Part shown: positions 12,561 through 26,100 of the stretch, piece after piece
Position numbering within the stretch: position 1 is the stretch's first letter
How the letters are laid out: each line of letters opens with the position of its first letter
Assembly (NCBI GenBank): GCA_048013815.1
Contig: CM106585.1
Location: 21,762,001 to 21,826,000 of the forward strand
DNA: 64,000 nucleotides
From: Setoptus koraiensis
Taxonomy: Eukaryota; Arthropoda
Reading direction: 5' to 3'
Notes under the pieces: generated by a model
What the model was told of the DNA's origin: nothing
Databases searched by the model: none
What the model saw: only the letters and a program-made list of their open reading frames with translations
Translations under genes and position numbers: made by a program

Positions 12561-15267
12561 GCAACACTTTGAAGTTTCGGTGTCTGAGTAGGTGTCACTA
12601 TTTTCAACCGACTACATTGAACATGGTATCTCACATTTACAATTGGTTAAACTTTAATTAAGCTACTTACGTTCCTAAACTCATTTACTTGTGTGACAGA
12701 TTCTATAAATGGCTGTTTCAGCTAGCTTTTCATTAGCTACAACGAAGTATCTGATAACGGCCAGTTATCGTAGAACTGCGGTCAACGAACTTAATAAACA
12801 TAATCGTAAATCAACCGTCGACTTGCAAACCCAACCGAAACTGTAACGAAACAGAAATGAAACGGTGAACCCAACGGTCAAGAATTTTTGGTTTCGTCAT
12901 GTCTGATGCATTACTGACTTGTAGCATCGAATGCGGAGTGATATTTTGGCCCTCTGACAAACAAGATAAACTGATACTTTCAATAAAATTTAGCATGAGC
13001 TTGTGGCCACTGGAGGGGATCCAGAAATAACCGTCTAGAGATAACTGTCTAGAAATAACTAGACATGCTAATGCCGGAGCAGAGTTCTGTCTAGGTTTTC
13101 TCACCTCAGTGTAAGCTTAAAGTTGGCCTCATTTGCTGATTTTCAAAGCCAGACGAGTTTTTTTTCCAATCACAAATTTGTCTGAAAAAGTTTCAAGATC
13201 AGAATAGCCCTTGATTGTGAATCATGTGAATACGAAAGGGTAGAGAGAGTAGTTGTAGCAGTCGTACGAAAGTACTTTGTATCTACTTCTCGGACGAGTG
13301 ACGCTATTTCTCTTACGTCTTCCATTCATCCATTCTCTTCTAAGATGACCAGTGCAATTTTGTTAATGACTTTAGTCTAGTATGAGTGTCAGGGTTGTGT
13401 TTGACGCACAAATCTGTCACAAACCTATCACCTGTCTAGAGGAGCGTCAAAGTGGAAAAAAGAGCAAAAACGCGACAATCTTGAGACTAACTGAACAGGA
13501 TTTGCCGATACAATTTATCCGCTTCAACTTTTACATTATTCGATCGATGTTTTTTTTCTCTCCCTCTCTCTCTATTTTGTTGTTAATTTGCTGTTAATAA
13601 ACAAACTTTCAATACAAATGAACTGTGACGACAAACCGATCATACATGTGATCCCTGCCCGGTTTCCTCAAAAAGCCTCTCGGTACCTTGGATAATCTTG
13701 TTATTCCACTGCTGCTACTGCTTATAGTATAGATCTTGCTTGCTGATTTACTTTATTAATTGGCTGACCAATCTGGGCTAGTATCAGTGATTCATGCAGT
13801 AATGGTAACAGTAAAAGTACGACAGTGACATTGGTCTCTGTTTGTCAGTAATAATTGATTAACCAATATCGGTGTTAGTCGTCGGGGTTTGGCTTGCTTG
13901 CCAATCTACATATACATATTATCGGCTTTCTATGTATATCCAACGGCACTCACTCGCTCTCAAGATAGATGTCTCTGGTATCCACTAATGGTGACTTATT
14001 GTTCGGTGCAACCGTCTAAACTCCAATGGAAAGATAAATAAATACAGAGTTAGGGAGCAAGACAGAGAGTCGTCAAGTTGTATCATAAGCTCAAGTGGAC
14101 AGCCCTAATGGCGACCACTCTATTTGTGTGTCTATTAGGCACTTATGGATCCCTATGGTCAGTGTTAAACTAAGTTTAGCGATTGGGCAAACCAAATATA
14201 CAAAGTACCAAAAGTAGTTTAGTCAGTTCACTCGATCGAGGATAATTGCACTCATACCACGTATTGTCGACCTTCGAGTTGCTGTCTTGGTGTGTTTAGA
14301 TAATTGAAGCGAATTGATTCCGTTTGACTGGCAGTCAATGAGTCAAATGAGTGGCTGTGTTTGTGTCAGCGCCATTTATTAGTGAATTTTCAACTTCAGC
14401 AAATTAAATACAAACAGTCTTCACAAGCACTATGTTATAGTTTCGTTCAACTACTAAGTCAACATACCATACAAATGTTCCAGTTTCGCAACTTTGTTCT
14501 CAATTGTTGCCATAGTTAGCAGAATTGGTGCATCAAAATCTCGGCCATTTTTCAGCAGACTTGAACTGTCATACGACCCGACGATCATCTATAATTGATG
14601 GTCTATGAGTAGCTTGGTTGTTGATCGATTTGGCCGGGGCATATTCAAGCTAAGGATAGGCAGTATTTCGCACAAAACCATGGCCAAAGGTCAAAAAATC
14701 GCAGCAAAAACTAAAAGAGAATCTTCTTCTCTGTGGTTGTAGCTTGTGCAGGCCTGGCCAAGTTGCAAAACATGCATTTATAGCGTAAAAAGTTTACACT
14801 GAAAAAATTCACTGCAGAATTTTCGAGAGGATAGCTGGAGGCTCTCGTAGTGAATATGTTATGGATTTGGTTGCTTTTAATTATAGTTTATCTGGTTGAT
14901 ATCATCAATCATTTGTTTCATTTGATTGTGCATTCATATCCATTATGGCATCGACGTCATCATTATGCAAAATGTACAAATGAACAAATAAAGCGGCAAA
15001 GAGTGGATGTAATAGATAGAGCGAAAGGATCTGCTTGAATTTGTGGCTGTTTTGCACATTGTGACAGGGGACAAAATACGGCCAAAATAAGCCCAGTGAA
15101 TAAAGATACAAATGTATTGAGATAATGTATACAAGGACGATAATGATAATCATTCTACTAGCGCATCTATCATTCCTGCTATTCACGATTGACTTGTCAA
15201 TATTAATATCATTACGCACGACACCATCCATCTCTATTCCACTATTCATCTCACTATGCACCTACAG

Positions 15268-15383
15268 GTCGTCAATATTTTTTTCGCAACATTTATCCCG
15301 GAGTGTCCACCTAATGTCATTTCTTTGCTGGCTACTACCATTGACTGTGATGTCCATCTATTTCTCCTCAATACCATGCCAAG
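15268..15383 (+). CDS. GPCR internal exon carrying transmembrane segment 4
   Basis: A 116-bp exon lies between an acceptor (CACCTACAG, ending at 15267) and a strong donor (AAG|GTAAGT, GT at 15384). Its open frame reads from an intracellular-loop-like SIFFSQHLSRS into a hydrophobic helix CWLLPLTVMSIYFSSIPC, the pattern of TM4 of a rhodopsin-family receptor running into extracellular loop 2. It ends with one base of a split codon. The big exon at 19988 starts with the two bases that complete it as glycine, and carries the loop-2 Cys and TM5. The exon starts after two bases of a split codon, so at least one upstream exon (TM1-TM3) is needed; I did not find it. The frame match and topology make this much more likely than chance, but there is no transcript evidence. 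Confidence 0.6.
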
Positions 15384-15584
15384 GTAAGTACAAATAAGGA
15401 CAGAGACAGAAACAACTTTGCATATATTTGTTTATTTGTATATTTGTTACGTGATAAGTGTCACTAGATAATGTTTGCGCAACGACTGTCTCTATCGCCG
15501 TACACAAATAGAGACACAAATAAATTGGCTTATTTGTGTGACAGTTGATACCAGTTGTGACCAGCTGGCACAGGTTGCCTGTTT

Positions 15585-15621
15585 GCCACTATCCACTGGA
15601 TACTATCCAGTGGATAGTGGC
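15585..15621. repeat. 37-bp perfect palindrome with a one-base centre
   Basis: Two exact 18-bp arms (15585-15602 and 15604-15621), with arm core CACTATCCACTGGATA, flank the single base at 15603. It lies in the proposed GPCR intron, 200 bp downstream of the TM4 exon. Confidence 0.92.
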
Positions 15622-17826
15622 CGTTATCCGTATCATTTGCTGTTGTGTCAATGTCGGGCCGGCCTGCCATGAGGGGCCCCACAATGCATCTATTATATAT
15701 TGCTGCATGGTTATTGCTAGCTGGCATTAATAACACAAAATCACTGTGATGAAATGAACTCATCATATCGACTGTTGTGACCTAAACGTCACCAATCGAA
15801 CCGAACTGAATCGAATCCGACAGATCATCCCCGACTGAGAGATGATGACATTTTGTTGAGGCGACACTTGTCGCCTACACTGATGAGCGGATTATAAGTA
15901 AAATACAATATCCATACAATAGATAGAGTACGTGTTTATGCCTCACAAAACATTCAGTGCTGACCAACGTTGGCGACGTCAAACGGACTGGACGAGCAGG
16001 CAATTATTCAACCCGATCCACTGGCCAGCGAATGCTATCGGATTGACTGCTATATGCCCCCGAGCCAATATAATGGCCTAATGAGCCAGCGAGGGGATAA
16101 TTTTGCCTGGTTCGCTAGCCAGTGTCAGCGAATAGATGACAGTTCTCTCTTCCACTTACCTAACTTGCTTAGGCATGGAGGTGTCAGGCTGATGCTGCGG
16201 ACAAACAAAGCGATATAAAAATAAAATACTGTCACGCTGTAGGCGATATTTGATAGCGTCCGACGTAATCATCTGTGAATGACAAAATATAATAACGTTA
16301 CGTTTGCTGCAATTCAACAGCACCAACCACAGCATGACATTCCACATAATTTAATATATCATCTCTCGTCGACGATTGTCGCCCATTTGGTCAGTTTAAC
16401 TCTCGCTCTCTCGCTCGCGGGTTAGCTCTGTCCGGTTATACTTGCTATAGGCACCAGATCGTGATAAGTTGAGTTGACTGAAATTGAGTTCAAATTCATT
16501 TCGGCTGTGGCGTTGGCATAGAAAAGCGTTTTTAGAGCAGGCTCTCATTTTTTCATAATTTCAGTTATAAACAACAAATAAGAGAGACTATGACAGATGT
16601 CAGTGAGTTATTTCTCGATGATTATCTCAGAATTGAATTATTATTATTTGTTCACTGCAACAACCGCGCACTGCACTCTTGGTGTGAGCTAGTTGAAATT
16701 CAGCTCAATCTTTGACATTTTATTACCATCTCTCATTCCATCTATGTCATTTGATCCATCTGTTTTTTAAACACTCTGTCTACAGTGTTTCCGAATAAAA
16801 ATATTTCTCTCCCACTCACTTCATCTAGCAATTTTGTGTTTGTATTAGGTGTAACTAATGCCTCAGAGTGACGGTCACAAGATTTGAAAGAAAAGTTCGT
16901 TTTTTGTGTTCCGATTCGTACCCGAATTCTTTTTCTCATTCAACAATTTTCATCCTGTTCATAATCGAATCAATGCGACGTAAATTACAATTATTTGAAT
17001 TAATCATCAAAACTAGCCCGAAGCTTCGTCAGCTAGCCGGAAGCGGCATGTCAGTCTTTTTGAAACGTCGGGTGACGCTTTACAATTTTTTTCTCTCTTC
17101 TCTTTCGGATGTTTATCCGGAATCGAATTTCTTATTGCAGGCATAGAACCTTTGGACACAATGAAATTCCCCTCTTTTAGCACTTTTAGAATGCTGGTAT
17201 ATGACTTTTTTTCTTTCAAATTGGCCCCCAATTGGAGCCCTCCAATGAGCAGTGATGACTTGCCGACCCATTATCACAAACAGACAGAATTTCGAACCGA
17301 AACCAACAACGTGGCTTGCGATGCAGAATGCAACTTGCCGAGCCACTCAATGCTGGAGATATCAATAAGCGACATAACATCCTTTTTCTTTTGCGTGTTT
17401 GCCTACACAACTCAATACGGTCACCGTGGTTGAGTTAGATTAGGTCTGACTTGCACAATCTAATCTAATAATCTATAATTAGTGATAGCCACGCTAGACG
17501 TAATTAATATCAATTGCATAACATGGCGCGTGTTAGTTTGCGCTCAATAATTGTTTGTTGGGGGACACAAACCAAATAAGTCGTTGTGGTCATTTGAGAG
17601 CCAAATAATTGAGCAATGCCAGCTTTTTGCGACAGGTTTTCGCGCCAACCGCTTATTTATACGGATCATTAATTCTTGTAGCCTGTCGTTCTTGCCTCAT
17701 CCGCTATACTACTATAAGCAAATAAATAAAAGCGACCGGTCATTTTGTGTGCGCGACCTAACAACAAACTATCGCTTGCATAAACATATATAAGCATATG
17801 TAAATTATCTAGACGATTAAGTTTGT

Positions 17827-17828
<2 letters not shown>

Positions 17829-17913
<85 letters not shown>

Positions 17914-17953
17914 TCGCGCTCTCGCGCTCTCTCTCTCCATCTCTCTCTCGCTC
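17829..17953. repeat. (CT)n microsatellite, about 80 bp pure plus imperfect tail
   Basis: A pure CT array runs from 17829 to 17909, then continues imperfectly with CTCGCG interruptions to about 17953. The reverse strand gives a spurious Arg/Glu repeat frame. Confidence 0.95.
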
Positions 17954-19987
17954 GTGTATACATTGTGAATAAGTATTAGTTAGATCCCTTCTGAGGAACA
18001 AGCCATATAAACTGATGCAATATGGTTCCTTAATGATCTTTGTTGATCGCAATGATTCATGACGAGCGTTCCCAATAAGTCATTCAGAGCCAGTCCGACC
18101 ATTTGGGCCAGTCTGGCCAGCTCAGGCCGGATATTTCTATTCTATTATAATTATTTATGTTCGCGTTTGCAGTAAACAATTTGCACGCCTAATGACAATG
18201 GTCTAACAATGTTTTGTATTGCACATTATATAAACACATTGCATAATATATGCGTTTTACATGGTGAATATTGAGCGAATCTGAGCGTCAACTCTTTGGG
18301 CAATAGAAATAGAGAATTTCTTCACACGAAAAACCTCCAAAAATGCTGTCAAAATATCATTTTCAAGAGACGATTTCCAGGCGAGTTGCTTAAGTGGCAA
18401 TCAAGTTATGCCGACCATTACTTGACATGGCTTGAGATCAACTCCTAGATAGTGGTTCGGCTTGAATGAAACTTTGACAAACATATCAAGAGATCGTTTT
18501 TGGGCTATTTATAGAGGACACAAAAACTTACGAAACGAGAATGATTGATAGAAGGTGTTTGTCAACCGGAGAAAATGCGCTTGGAAAGGCTTGGTAGATT
18601 AAAGCTCGATTACGATGCTCACAAGGAAATATGTGTTTCGGTGACCCTGGCATTTCAAAATCTTAATATTCGTTTTGTCGAGGGTCTTGAGCTCGATCAT
18701 TATCCGAAAAAATTTTGTACGGAAAATGTCGAGCTTCCACAAAAAATAAGTTTGAATTTTGCGAGGCGAACCGCAGGACATAGAGAACCCGTCTGAGGAA
18801 CGCTGCGGAACATCTCAAAAATGTAAAACTGTGGTATTGTATCATAATCTCTCCGGGAAATGACCATTTGCACTTTGGCCATATCCATAAAGCCATTTCC
18901 ACCCACTTTATGTCACTTCAGAGCAGATTTTGAGAAAAATCGAGTTTCCGGTCCCGAGACCCACTCATTTTTTTTTCACCTCTCTGAGAGTACTATCGAA
19001 CCTATATAAAATTATTTCAAAATGCTTGCCACTGATATCATGTTTCCTTGTCAGCATTCTTGAAAATATATGGGGAAAACATAAAAATTTTCGCAGATAC
19101 ACGTGCAGCGTGCGAAATGTGAGATATCGAGGAGTTTGCCCCGGGCGAGAGAAGCATCCCGGTTGAATGGGGATCGTACAGATCGTTCATTTATCGTTAC
19201 CATACAAATTGGTTGGTTGTTCCAGCAAACTCTCGCGTGATATAAGCGTTTTCAGCTTGCGATATTAGATGACGTCACATGACATAGTGTTGAAACATTT
19301 CGGTGTGTCGCAAGAGGAAATAAAAATGTGTCTTCATCTTTTTATGTGCTAGAAATGCGGTGGTTTGTCGGAATTGAGTTAACAGCGACCACAGTACTGA
19401 TGCATAGATGATGGCAGCAAGGTGTTCACAAGTGGTCACCTGGTGACAGCATCCTGATGAGACCACGAATAGCTGGCCATCAAACAATGATCGACGAACA
19501 ACAACTAACTTGGTCATAAATTATTCATAATTATGATTGATACGCGCAAATCAATTATGTGCTGTCATTCATTAATGACATTGAAGCATAATTGAGACAG
19601 ATGATGATTTCCAAGACAAGTCTGAATTAAAGTTTGTATGATTATCTAAGGATTTTTGTTTTGTAGTGTCATCGGTGTTTGCTCGCCCATTTGAGTGATA
19701 AACTGGTCATCCTCAGCTACCATTATTTATGTTGCATGTGCAAACAAATAAAGCAGACACACTAAATGAAGTCACGCAATTGTGTAAAAATAAATTAGCT
19801 GAATCAATAAAATAAGAATTGTATTAAAAAATATTGTATATAATGCTAGAAAAAATGATCCAATCAACTAATCACAACCGTTTGTCTCTTTTGTCAACAC
19901 CATCCCATCTATCTATTCATCTACTCTTTTATAATGCAACTAAATGAAACCGAAACTCGTTAATGGCAACTACAATTACAACACCAG

Positions 19988-22923
19988 GCTTCCAATCGTC
20001 GAATTGTGGCTTTTTCTTCATGCTGGAATGGAAATATCGCGCCACTGTACTCACCATGTTTGCGGTACCGCTAGCTATTATGGTGATCATTTATTTAAAG
20101 ATATTCATCATCATAACTAAACACCACAGAGCCCGTCAGCACAATAATCATCATCATACTGGCACGTTGACTAGTGGTCAAGTTCCGTTGAATTTGGCCG
20201 CGGCAATTGTCGACAACATGCCGGACAATGCAGACGGACCAAGGGGCTCTTTAAGTGGCAGTCAAAGATCAGTCAAGAACAATTACAGGAATTCTTCTAA
20301 TCAAAAATTATTTGATGATGCTGATAATGGTGACAGTGTTAGTAGAAGAATGCGCAGAACTAGCAGCAACAGGTTACAAATTACCAATTCACATGGTAGC
20401 TGCGATACACAAGCCTATGGTAACAAAGAAGGAATTAACAATAATTTATTAATTGGTGGAAATAACATCAATAGTGATAATAATCAGAGTGAGATCGAAG
20501 TTTCATCTGATGAAAGGAAACTAAACGACAAAAGAAGCACACCAGATAATTCTTGTTCCAGACAACAACAAAATTCTGAAAATGATAGGACTATTCAAGC
20601 AAGAAAAAACTCTCTATTGAACAAAGCTATATTAAATAGACATTGCAGTGTTAGAAGTAGTGGTCAGCAGCCGTTAATTAGCATTGGTTCTATTAGTGGG
20701 AACGGTGATTGGATTGGCCAGAGTGATGAGTTATCCAATGCTAACAACGGCAGCAATTTAACATCCTCATCAATTCGAAGTGAATCACAAAATGATGAAT
20801 CAAGTGCTCAATCAAATGTCAATCATAAGAGTGGATCATTGAAGTCGTCATTGGTCGATAGATACACATTGCACAACAGTGACAATCCACACAATAATGA
20901 CGTAACAACAAATATAAGCGTATTGGCACCATCGGCAACAAAGCTGAAAAAAACTGTCTCTTATTCAACTAGCCAACCGCCTGACAGCAAACAATTGGGA
21001 CAGCAACAACAACAACAACAACAACAACAATTAGCTAGCGGACAGCAACGAAAGCAGCAATCATCCAATATTGTATTCAAAACTAATAGTAGCAATTGCA
21101 CTCACTCAAATAGCGACTATATTGGTCGGCATGAGATAATAATTTCATCATCAGTCAACAAGTGCCAATCAATGATAGGTATCGAGAAATTGCACGCTTC
21201 GAATGTACCCCAACCGGCTATTGACGGCGATATGTGTGGCGAGTGCAATGATGAGCCAAATAATAAAGCCAACGGCATCAATATTAATTCACCCGAATAT
21301 ATTCAACAAGTGGTGGATTGCATAAATGGACACAACAACAATAGGCACATTAACAACAACAAAAGTGTTAGCAGTGGCGACAGTGGCGACAATTTAGATG
21401 CCAATGGCAGTGAAAACAAACACGTCAAAGACACACAACAACAAACTGGGGCCACTACCATACTGGCCAGCAGCAACACTGATAATCATTGTTGGTTCGT
21501 CAAGGTATTTGACAATTTGTTTTTATTCAAGAGACCCACGAATAGGAGTGAGATGAACAAGGACTTGGCGCAAAAGAAACACTATCTGCCCAGCATAAGA
21601 ATAAATCGTGATGTTGGCAAACGTCAAAGTGATAGCGATGTGAATTTGTGCAACAATCAGGCCGAAAAAGAGCGCTTGACCAGTGGTATGGTGTGCCAAA
21701 TGAAACAATTGTTGAATGAACAACAAATAACAAGTGATCATCAGCTTAATCAGCATGCCGCTATAATAAAATTGACCAGCGACTGTAGCAAATCGACTGA
21801 CCAAGCCGACGATGATGAGTACGTGATGAATGCTCAGTTGGATGGTTGCGATGATGCCGTCAAAAACAACAGCGGTGGACGACAACTGTTGTATATGACA
21901 ACAAAAGACAAGTGTATAATTAATGGTGACACAACCGACAACAGTGACACTGACCATTACATAATGAGCAATAAGCAGCGCGGATCACTAATTATCATAG
22001 AGAGCAACAACAACGATCCACAAACAAATGAGCGAATACCCAGAGATGAGGTCATGGGCGAAGATGCCGATGATGATATATGTTCGCAAGAGGACGGCAA
22101 CAACAACAACAACAGCAACAACAACAGCATGCCAGCAACAATAGGTGACAGTAATTGCTGCAATCAGAGCGTCAACAATAGATTGTTGTTGTCGAAACAG
22201 AACAGCTCTATCAGTGCCACTTTCATTAGTAATCATAGTTATCAATTATCTCCGAATAACTCCACGTCGCATAGACATAGATACTACAATAACAATGCCA
22301 GTCAGCGACAATATGAGCGCAAAAAACGACGCAGCAAACAATCAACTAACTCGCCAGGTTCCACGCCAGGCAATACAAAAGCATTAGTTACGACACTGCT
22401 TATATTGGGCACATATATTATTTTCTATGCGCCGGCCATTGTTTATCTGGGTCTCACCTGTATAGACTATTGTCCATTCCCTTTGTTTGACTTGAAATTT
22501 AGCATACGCGTCACAATGGGCCTGTTGACAAACGGATTGATTATTATGAAGACCATTGTTGATCCATTTATTTATTCGTATCGTATGAAAGAGATACAAG
22601 ATGCCATAAATACGTTTTTAGCTAGACGCTGTAAGCGCACTTTATTTCGTGATAGAGGCTCACTAACAGCGAGCCAACGATTTACAACGCTCACCAGACA
22701 ATCTACATATTATGCGGCAACAAATCAGCGTCATTTCAATACAGACAGCAGTTTCAAACAAGCAATCAATAACAACAATCCAAATTCAGGCCTTAATCAT
22801 TTGTCGCAAAATACAACAGCTCACAATTCACAAAACAATTCCTCTAACTGCTCCAGAGTGGGCAGCAGATATCTCAATCAACAGCACCAGCAATTCCAAG
22901 CGAATCAACAAAACAATTCTTAA
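19988..22923 (+). CDS. Class A (rhodopsin-family) GPCR, TM5-TM7 exon with giant third intracellular loop
   Basis: The frame is open from 19963, but the likely exon start is the acceptor CACCAG at 19982-19987, which puts the coding join in phase with the TM4 exon at 15268-15383. From the 5' end it encodes a loop-2 cysteine (SNCGFFF), TM5 (RATVLTMFAVPLAIMVIIYL), then a roughly 750-residue hydrophilic third loop rich in Asn, Ser and Gln with a polyQ run near 21002-21030. TM6 (LVTTLLILGTYIIFYAPAIV) and TM7 follow, ending in DPFIYSYRMKEI, an N/DPxxY variant. A basic helix-8 region and an Asn/Gln-rich tail complete it. TM6 has FYAP where most family members have CWxP. The DPxIY form with an E-I/L helix-8 start recalls the melanocortin/cannabinoid-like branch, but I cannot name the ligand. 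TM1-TM3 lie upstream and were not found. The gene encodes a plasma-membrane receptor expected to couple to G proteins. Confidence 0.85.
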
Positions 22924-23145
22924 CAATTCTGATGATAAATCCAAGTGCGACAAATGTAACAACATTCAATATCTGCTCGCTTTATCACGTTGATATTAAT
23001 CTGGAAATATCGATAGTGAAATACTCTTCTAATGTAACATTCATTGTTCTATGCCTATGCTGATTGAGCTGGCCTAGCTCTGTCGGCAATAGTAACTGCT
23101 CATCAACTACAATTCATAATATTTGTATGTTTATTTTTTGCCATC

Positions 23146-23151
23146 AATAAA
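23146..23151 (+). terminator. Poly(A) signal AATAAA for the GPCR gene
   Basis: A canonical AATAAA 223 bp after the GPCR stop codon, in an AT-rich stretch with downstream T-rich sequence. It is the first good signal after the coding region. Confidence 0.5.
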
Positions 23152-26100
23152 CACTGATTGATACACACTGTTAATTAATTAATTTTGCGATTGACCCAAC
23201 ACAGAGCAACCGTTATCTGTTGGTCGTACAACAACAATATTTTTCCTTTACCAATCGAGACCAACTGTCTATCGTTTGAATTGTTTTTAATGTTGTCACG
23301 ACGCGAACACATCAGCGCCTCGTTAAAATATGACAGTCGATCAGCGGACGACAACAGTTGGTATAATAATTGCTACTTCCGGTTGGAAAAACTCAACAGG
23401 AAGCGACTTCCAAAAGTAAGTTGACTACTAATGTGTTTATAGGTTGACAGAGGGCGCCACCGTCGCACTCTATCTCAATTCTCATCATGCTTGTGAGCAC
23501 TGCCAGTACATGTTTTACTACATGTACTTGGTATTATTAGGATATATCCGTCTCAAAGAGTGAGCGTTGCACCTAGCGCCTCAATTAGTGAGAGAGGAAA
23601 AAAATGGAGACAATATCTCATAATTGAAATAAAGCGTCTTGCTGTTTGTTGCAAGTTAAGCTGTGGGATTATTATTATTTAGTCATTACATATTCGCCTA
23701 TTCAAACAATATTCAACTCAACTTGATTGGTTGTTGTCAGTTGAAGCAAATGAATAGTTGCAATGGACACAATGAAATTCAGTGCTCATGTATCGGTGCT
23801 TTTGGTGCCCTTCAACCAATACAAAAGTTGTCACAGCACACTCACACATTTGATACAATTCAAGTTGTTCGAGTAGATAAGATGTGAGTTACGACAACAA
23901 CAACAACTACAACTACACATAAGTTGAGATAAGTCGGCGATAAGCTATTGCATCTAGCAGCAAGGTACATTGTATGTGTCATTGTGTGTCTCATTTATTT
24001 TTCGTCTACAAGCAAAACAGCAAGCAGATAAATACTGCTGGCAAGTACAATAAAACAGAAAAGACAATTGTTGTAAACAAAACGATGATTAATAGACCAA
24101 AGGGATAAGGGTAAGTGATTAGTATATTTGCTTTCATTGCACCAGGGCCAAAGTGGGAGCTTATCAGTGAATTGGCGTCGTGTATCGGCATACATTGTTG
24201 TGTTGTTGTTGTCAGCACCAGTTTTGAGCATTATGACTGTCGGTATGCGAATGGCATTCTTTATCTGTCTTCTTTTTTCTTTTCTTCTTTTTTTTTGTTC
24301 CTTTATTAATTACAAGTAGTAACAAAAACAAAAAACAGTTGACCACTGCCAACAGCTACTTGTTGAAGCCAAGCTATTTGTGATTCATTATGGTGCCATC
24401 GCCATGCCATCGTCAGTCACTTAGCATATCGCCTTACAAGCGTGTTGTTGTTAAGTTCATTAAGTGGCAGCTACTCTCTAAAGTAGTATCATCATTAATC
24501 AGTGGCTACATTTGTTCATTAACTCTTCTCTATTCGCTACAGCTGTTTTTTATGGCATTTATTTGATGGAATAAAATAAATAAAAAACACGAAAGAGGCA
24601 CCTTGTGTGTCGAGTCGTTGTATGTGTTGTTGTTGTTGAGTGTGTCGAGTAAATGCTCGCAATGATTATATATATTGAGTGTATCAAGTGTATCTAGTCT
24701 AGTCTGGCTCTTGGTTGCTTTATCGCCTTGCCTCTACGTTTGCCGCCATCATTAGAGATTATTTGATGATTTTGATGTCGCTGTTGTTGCTGTTGTCGTT
24801 GTTGTTGCTGTTGTCGTGCTCAGTGATTATGCTTAATTATATCAACGTGATGACGCTTCATTAATCTTGTAATTTATTGCAAATATAATCAGTTATTACT
24901 GACTGGCTGGCATGTTATGCTGCTCACTACTGTTACTAATGTAGTGGCCTCGACACTAAATAGAATGGCTTTATCAATGGCACCTGTCACTAGACACTCA
25001 CACACTCTGGCTGAATGTGAAACTCAATTCGAAATTGAAAATCACACGCTAAACGAATCTGTCTCAACCAGACAATAAAACGTAACGATGAAAGGGAGTC
25101 GCTTATCGCGCTTATTTGTATTTGTATGGATAGAGATGGCACAGAGAAACACTGTGACACCAATGTAGGCCATTGTATACATATTTTAATAATATATTAA
25201 TTTGATATTAGTTTGATGTGAGCACACAAACAATCTAAATCTCTAATCTGTGTGATTAATCGCCTCGCCATTTTCTACTTACTGTATTTTAGGTATTTTA
25301 GGTGCTGTAGATGCGAGACACAAACAATGATCTAATGGCGACGATGATGATGATGATGATGATGAGCGGCCATTAAAATTAAATCAATTAGACCTTGATG
25401 CGTTGTTGCTATTCTAATAAATTGTCTCAATCTCTCACAGCATCGTCAATCATGATGGCCGTGAAATGACGAAATCACACACAAAATTCTTGTGACGTTA
25501 TTCTTGTGTGAGTGTGCATCTGACACTGCAAACAGATGCAACACTCCAATCATAAGAGTCTAATGAATGAAAAACAAAAAGTTTTGTTCATTAGTGTGAA
25601 CAAACATAGACAATGTTATCTGGCCTCATTAAAGAAAGCGCCGTTGCTCGATGAGACTGACAATACATGATGATGACACAGAGCAGATACTGTTAAATTA
25701 ATTAGAGCACATTGATAGCGATAGAAGTGAACGGACACTAATCAGCACTGTTAGTCTGGGATTGTTTGTTTGTTTTTTGTTTGTTCGTTTGTTTGTTTGT
25801 GATTGAAACAAAACGATCATCATGCTAGTGAAATTCGATAGCACTTCAATGGCGACGCTCGGCGAGCCAACAAATTTCAATTGTAACATTATATTTATCG
25901 ACGAAATAACAACCACTAACACTATGAGCAAACAAACAACTGGCTGATACACACAACTAGCGAGGGACAGATAAAGATTGCTTGCCAAAATAGTTAAATT
26001 AGCAATTTGAGGCCCACTAGTCAAATGATCGAATGGCCATTGTATGGCTTTAGACAATTTAGTTGCTTGACATACGTTAAATAAATGGCAATCTCATCAA

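Larger units (their letters stand above)
4946..15267. other. Gene-poor stretch, no supported gene
   Basis: I found no exon here that I can support. The sequence is AT-moderate and rich in short CA/TG, CAA and TTG runs. It contains microsatellites, a composite 21-bp tandem repeat and a 33-bp perfect palindrome, listed separately. The missing TM1-TM3 exons of the GPCR downstream should lie on this side of 15268, but I found no DRY-bearing open stretch with good splice sites. About 8870-9240 and 12040-13140 differ in texture from their surroundings (longer AT-rich words, TTCGAAAA-type motifs) and may be old insertions, but no coding or clear terminal repeats were found. Confidence 0.5.
15384..19987 (+). 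other. GPCR intron (4.6 kb)
   Basis: Inferred intron between the TM4 exon and the TM5-TM7 exon, with GTAAGT donor and CACCAG acceptor. It holds a perfect 37-bp palindrome (15585-15621) and a long CT microsatellite (17829-17953). The acceptor lacks a strong adjacent pyrimidine run, the weakest point of the model. Open frames inside, such as 18545-18796 and the antisense 18599-18902 frames, overlap each other and have no recognisable domain. About 16740-17440 and 18260-19200 differ in texture from the flanks and may be old insertions. Confidence 0.5.

Noticed and set aside
14850-15038. Hydrophobic frame just upstream of the GPCR TM4 exon
   Set aside because: No DRY motif and no usable donor in phase 2; not the missing TM3 exon.
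17669-18052. Minus-strand frame with a long Arg-Glu repeat
   Set aside because: Translation of the CT microsatellite.
18545-18902. 83-codon plus frame and overlapping antisense frames in the GPCR intron
   Set aside because: The frames overlap on opposite strands, have no recognisable domain, and sit in a stretch that may be an old insertion.
21523-21957. 144-codon antisense frame within the GPCR exon
   Set aside because: Shadow of the low-complexity third-loop coding sequence.
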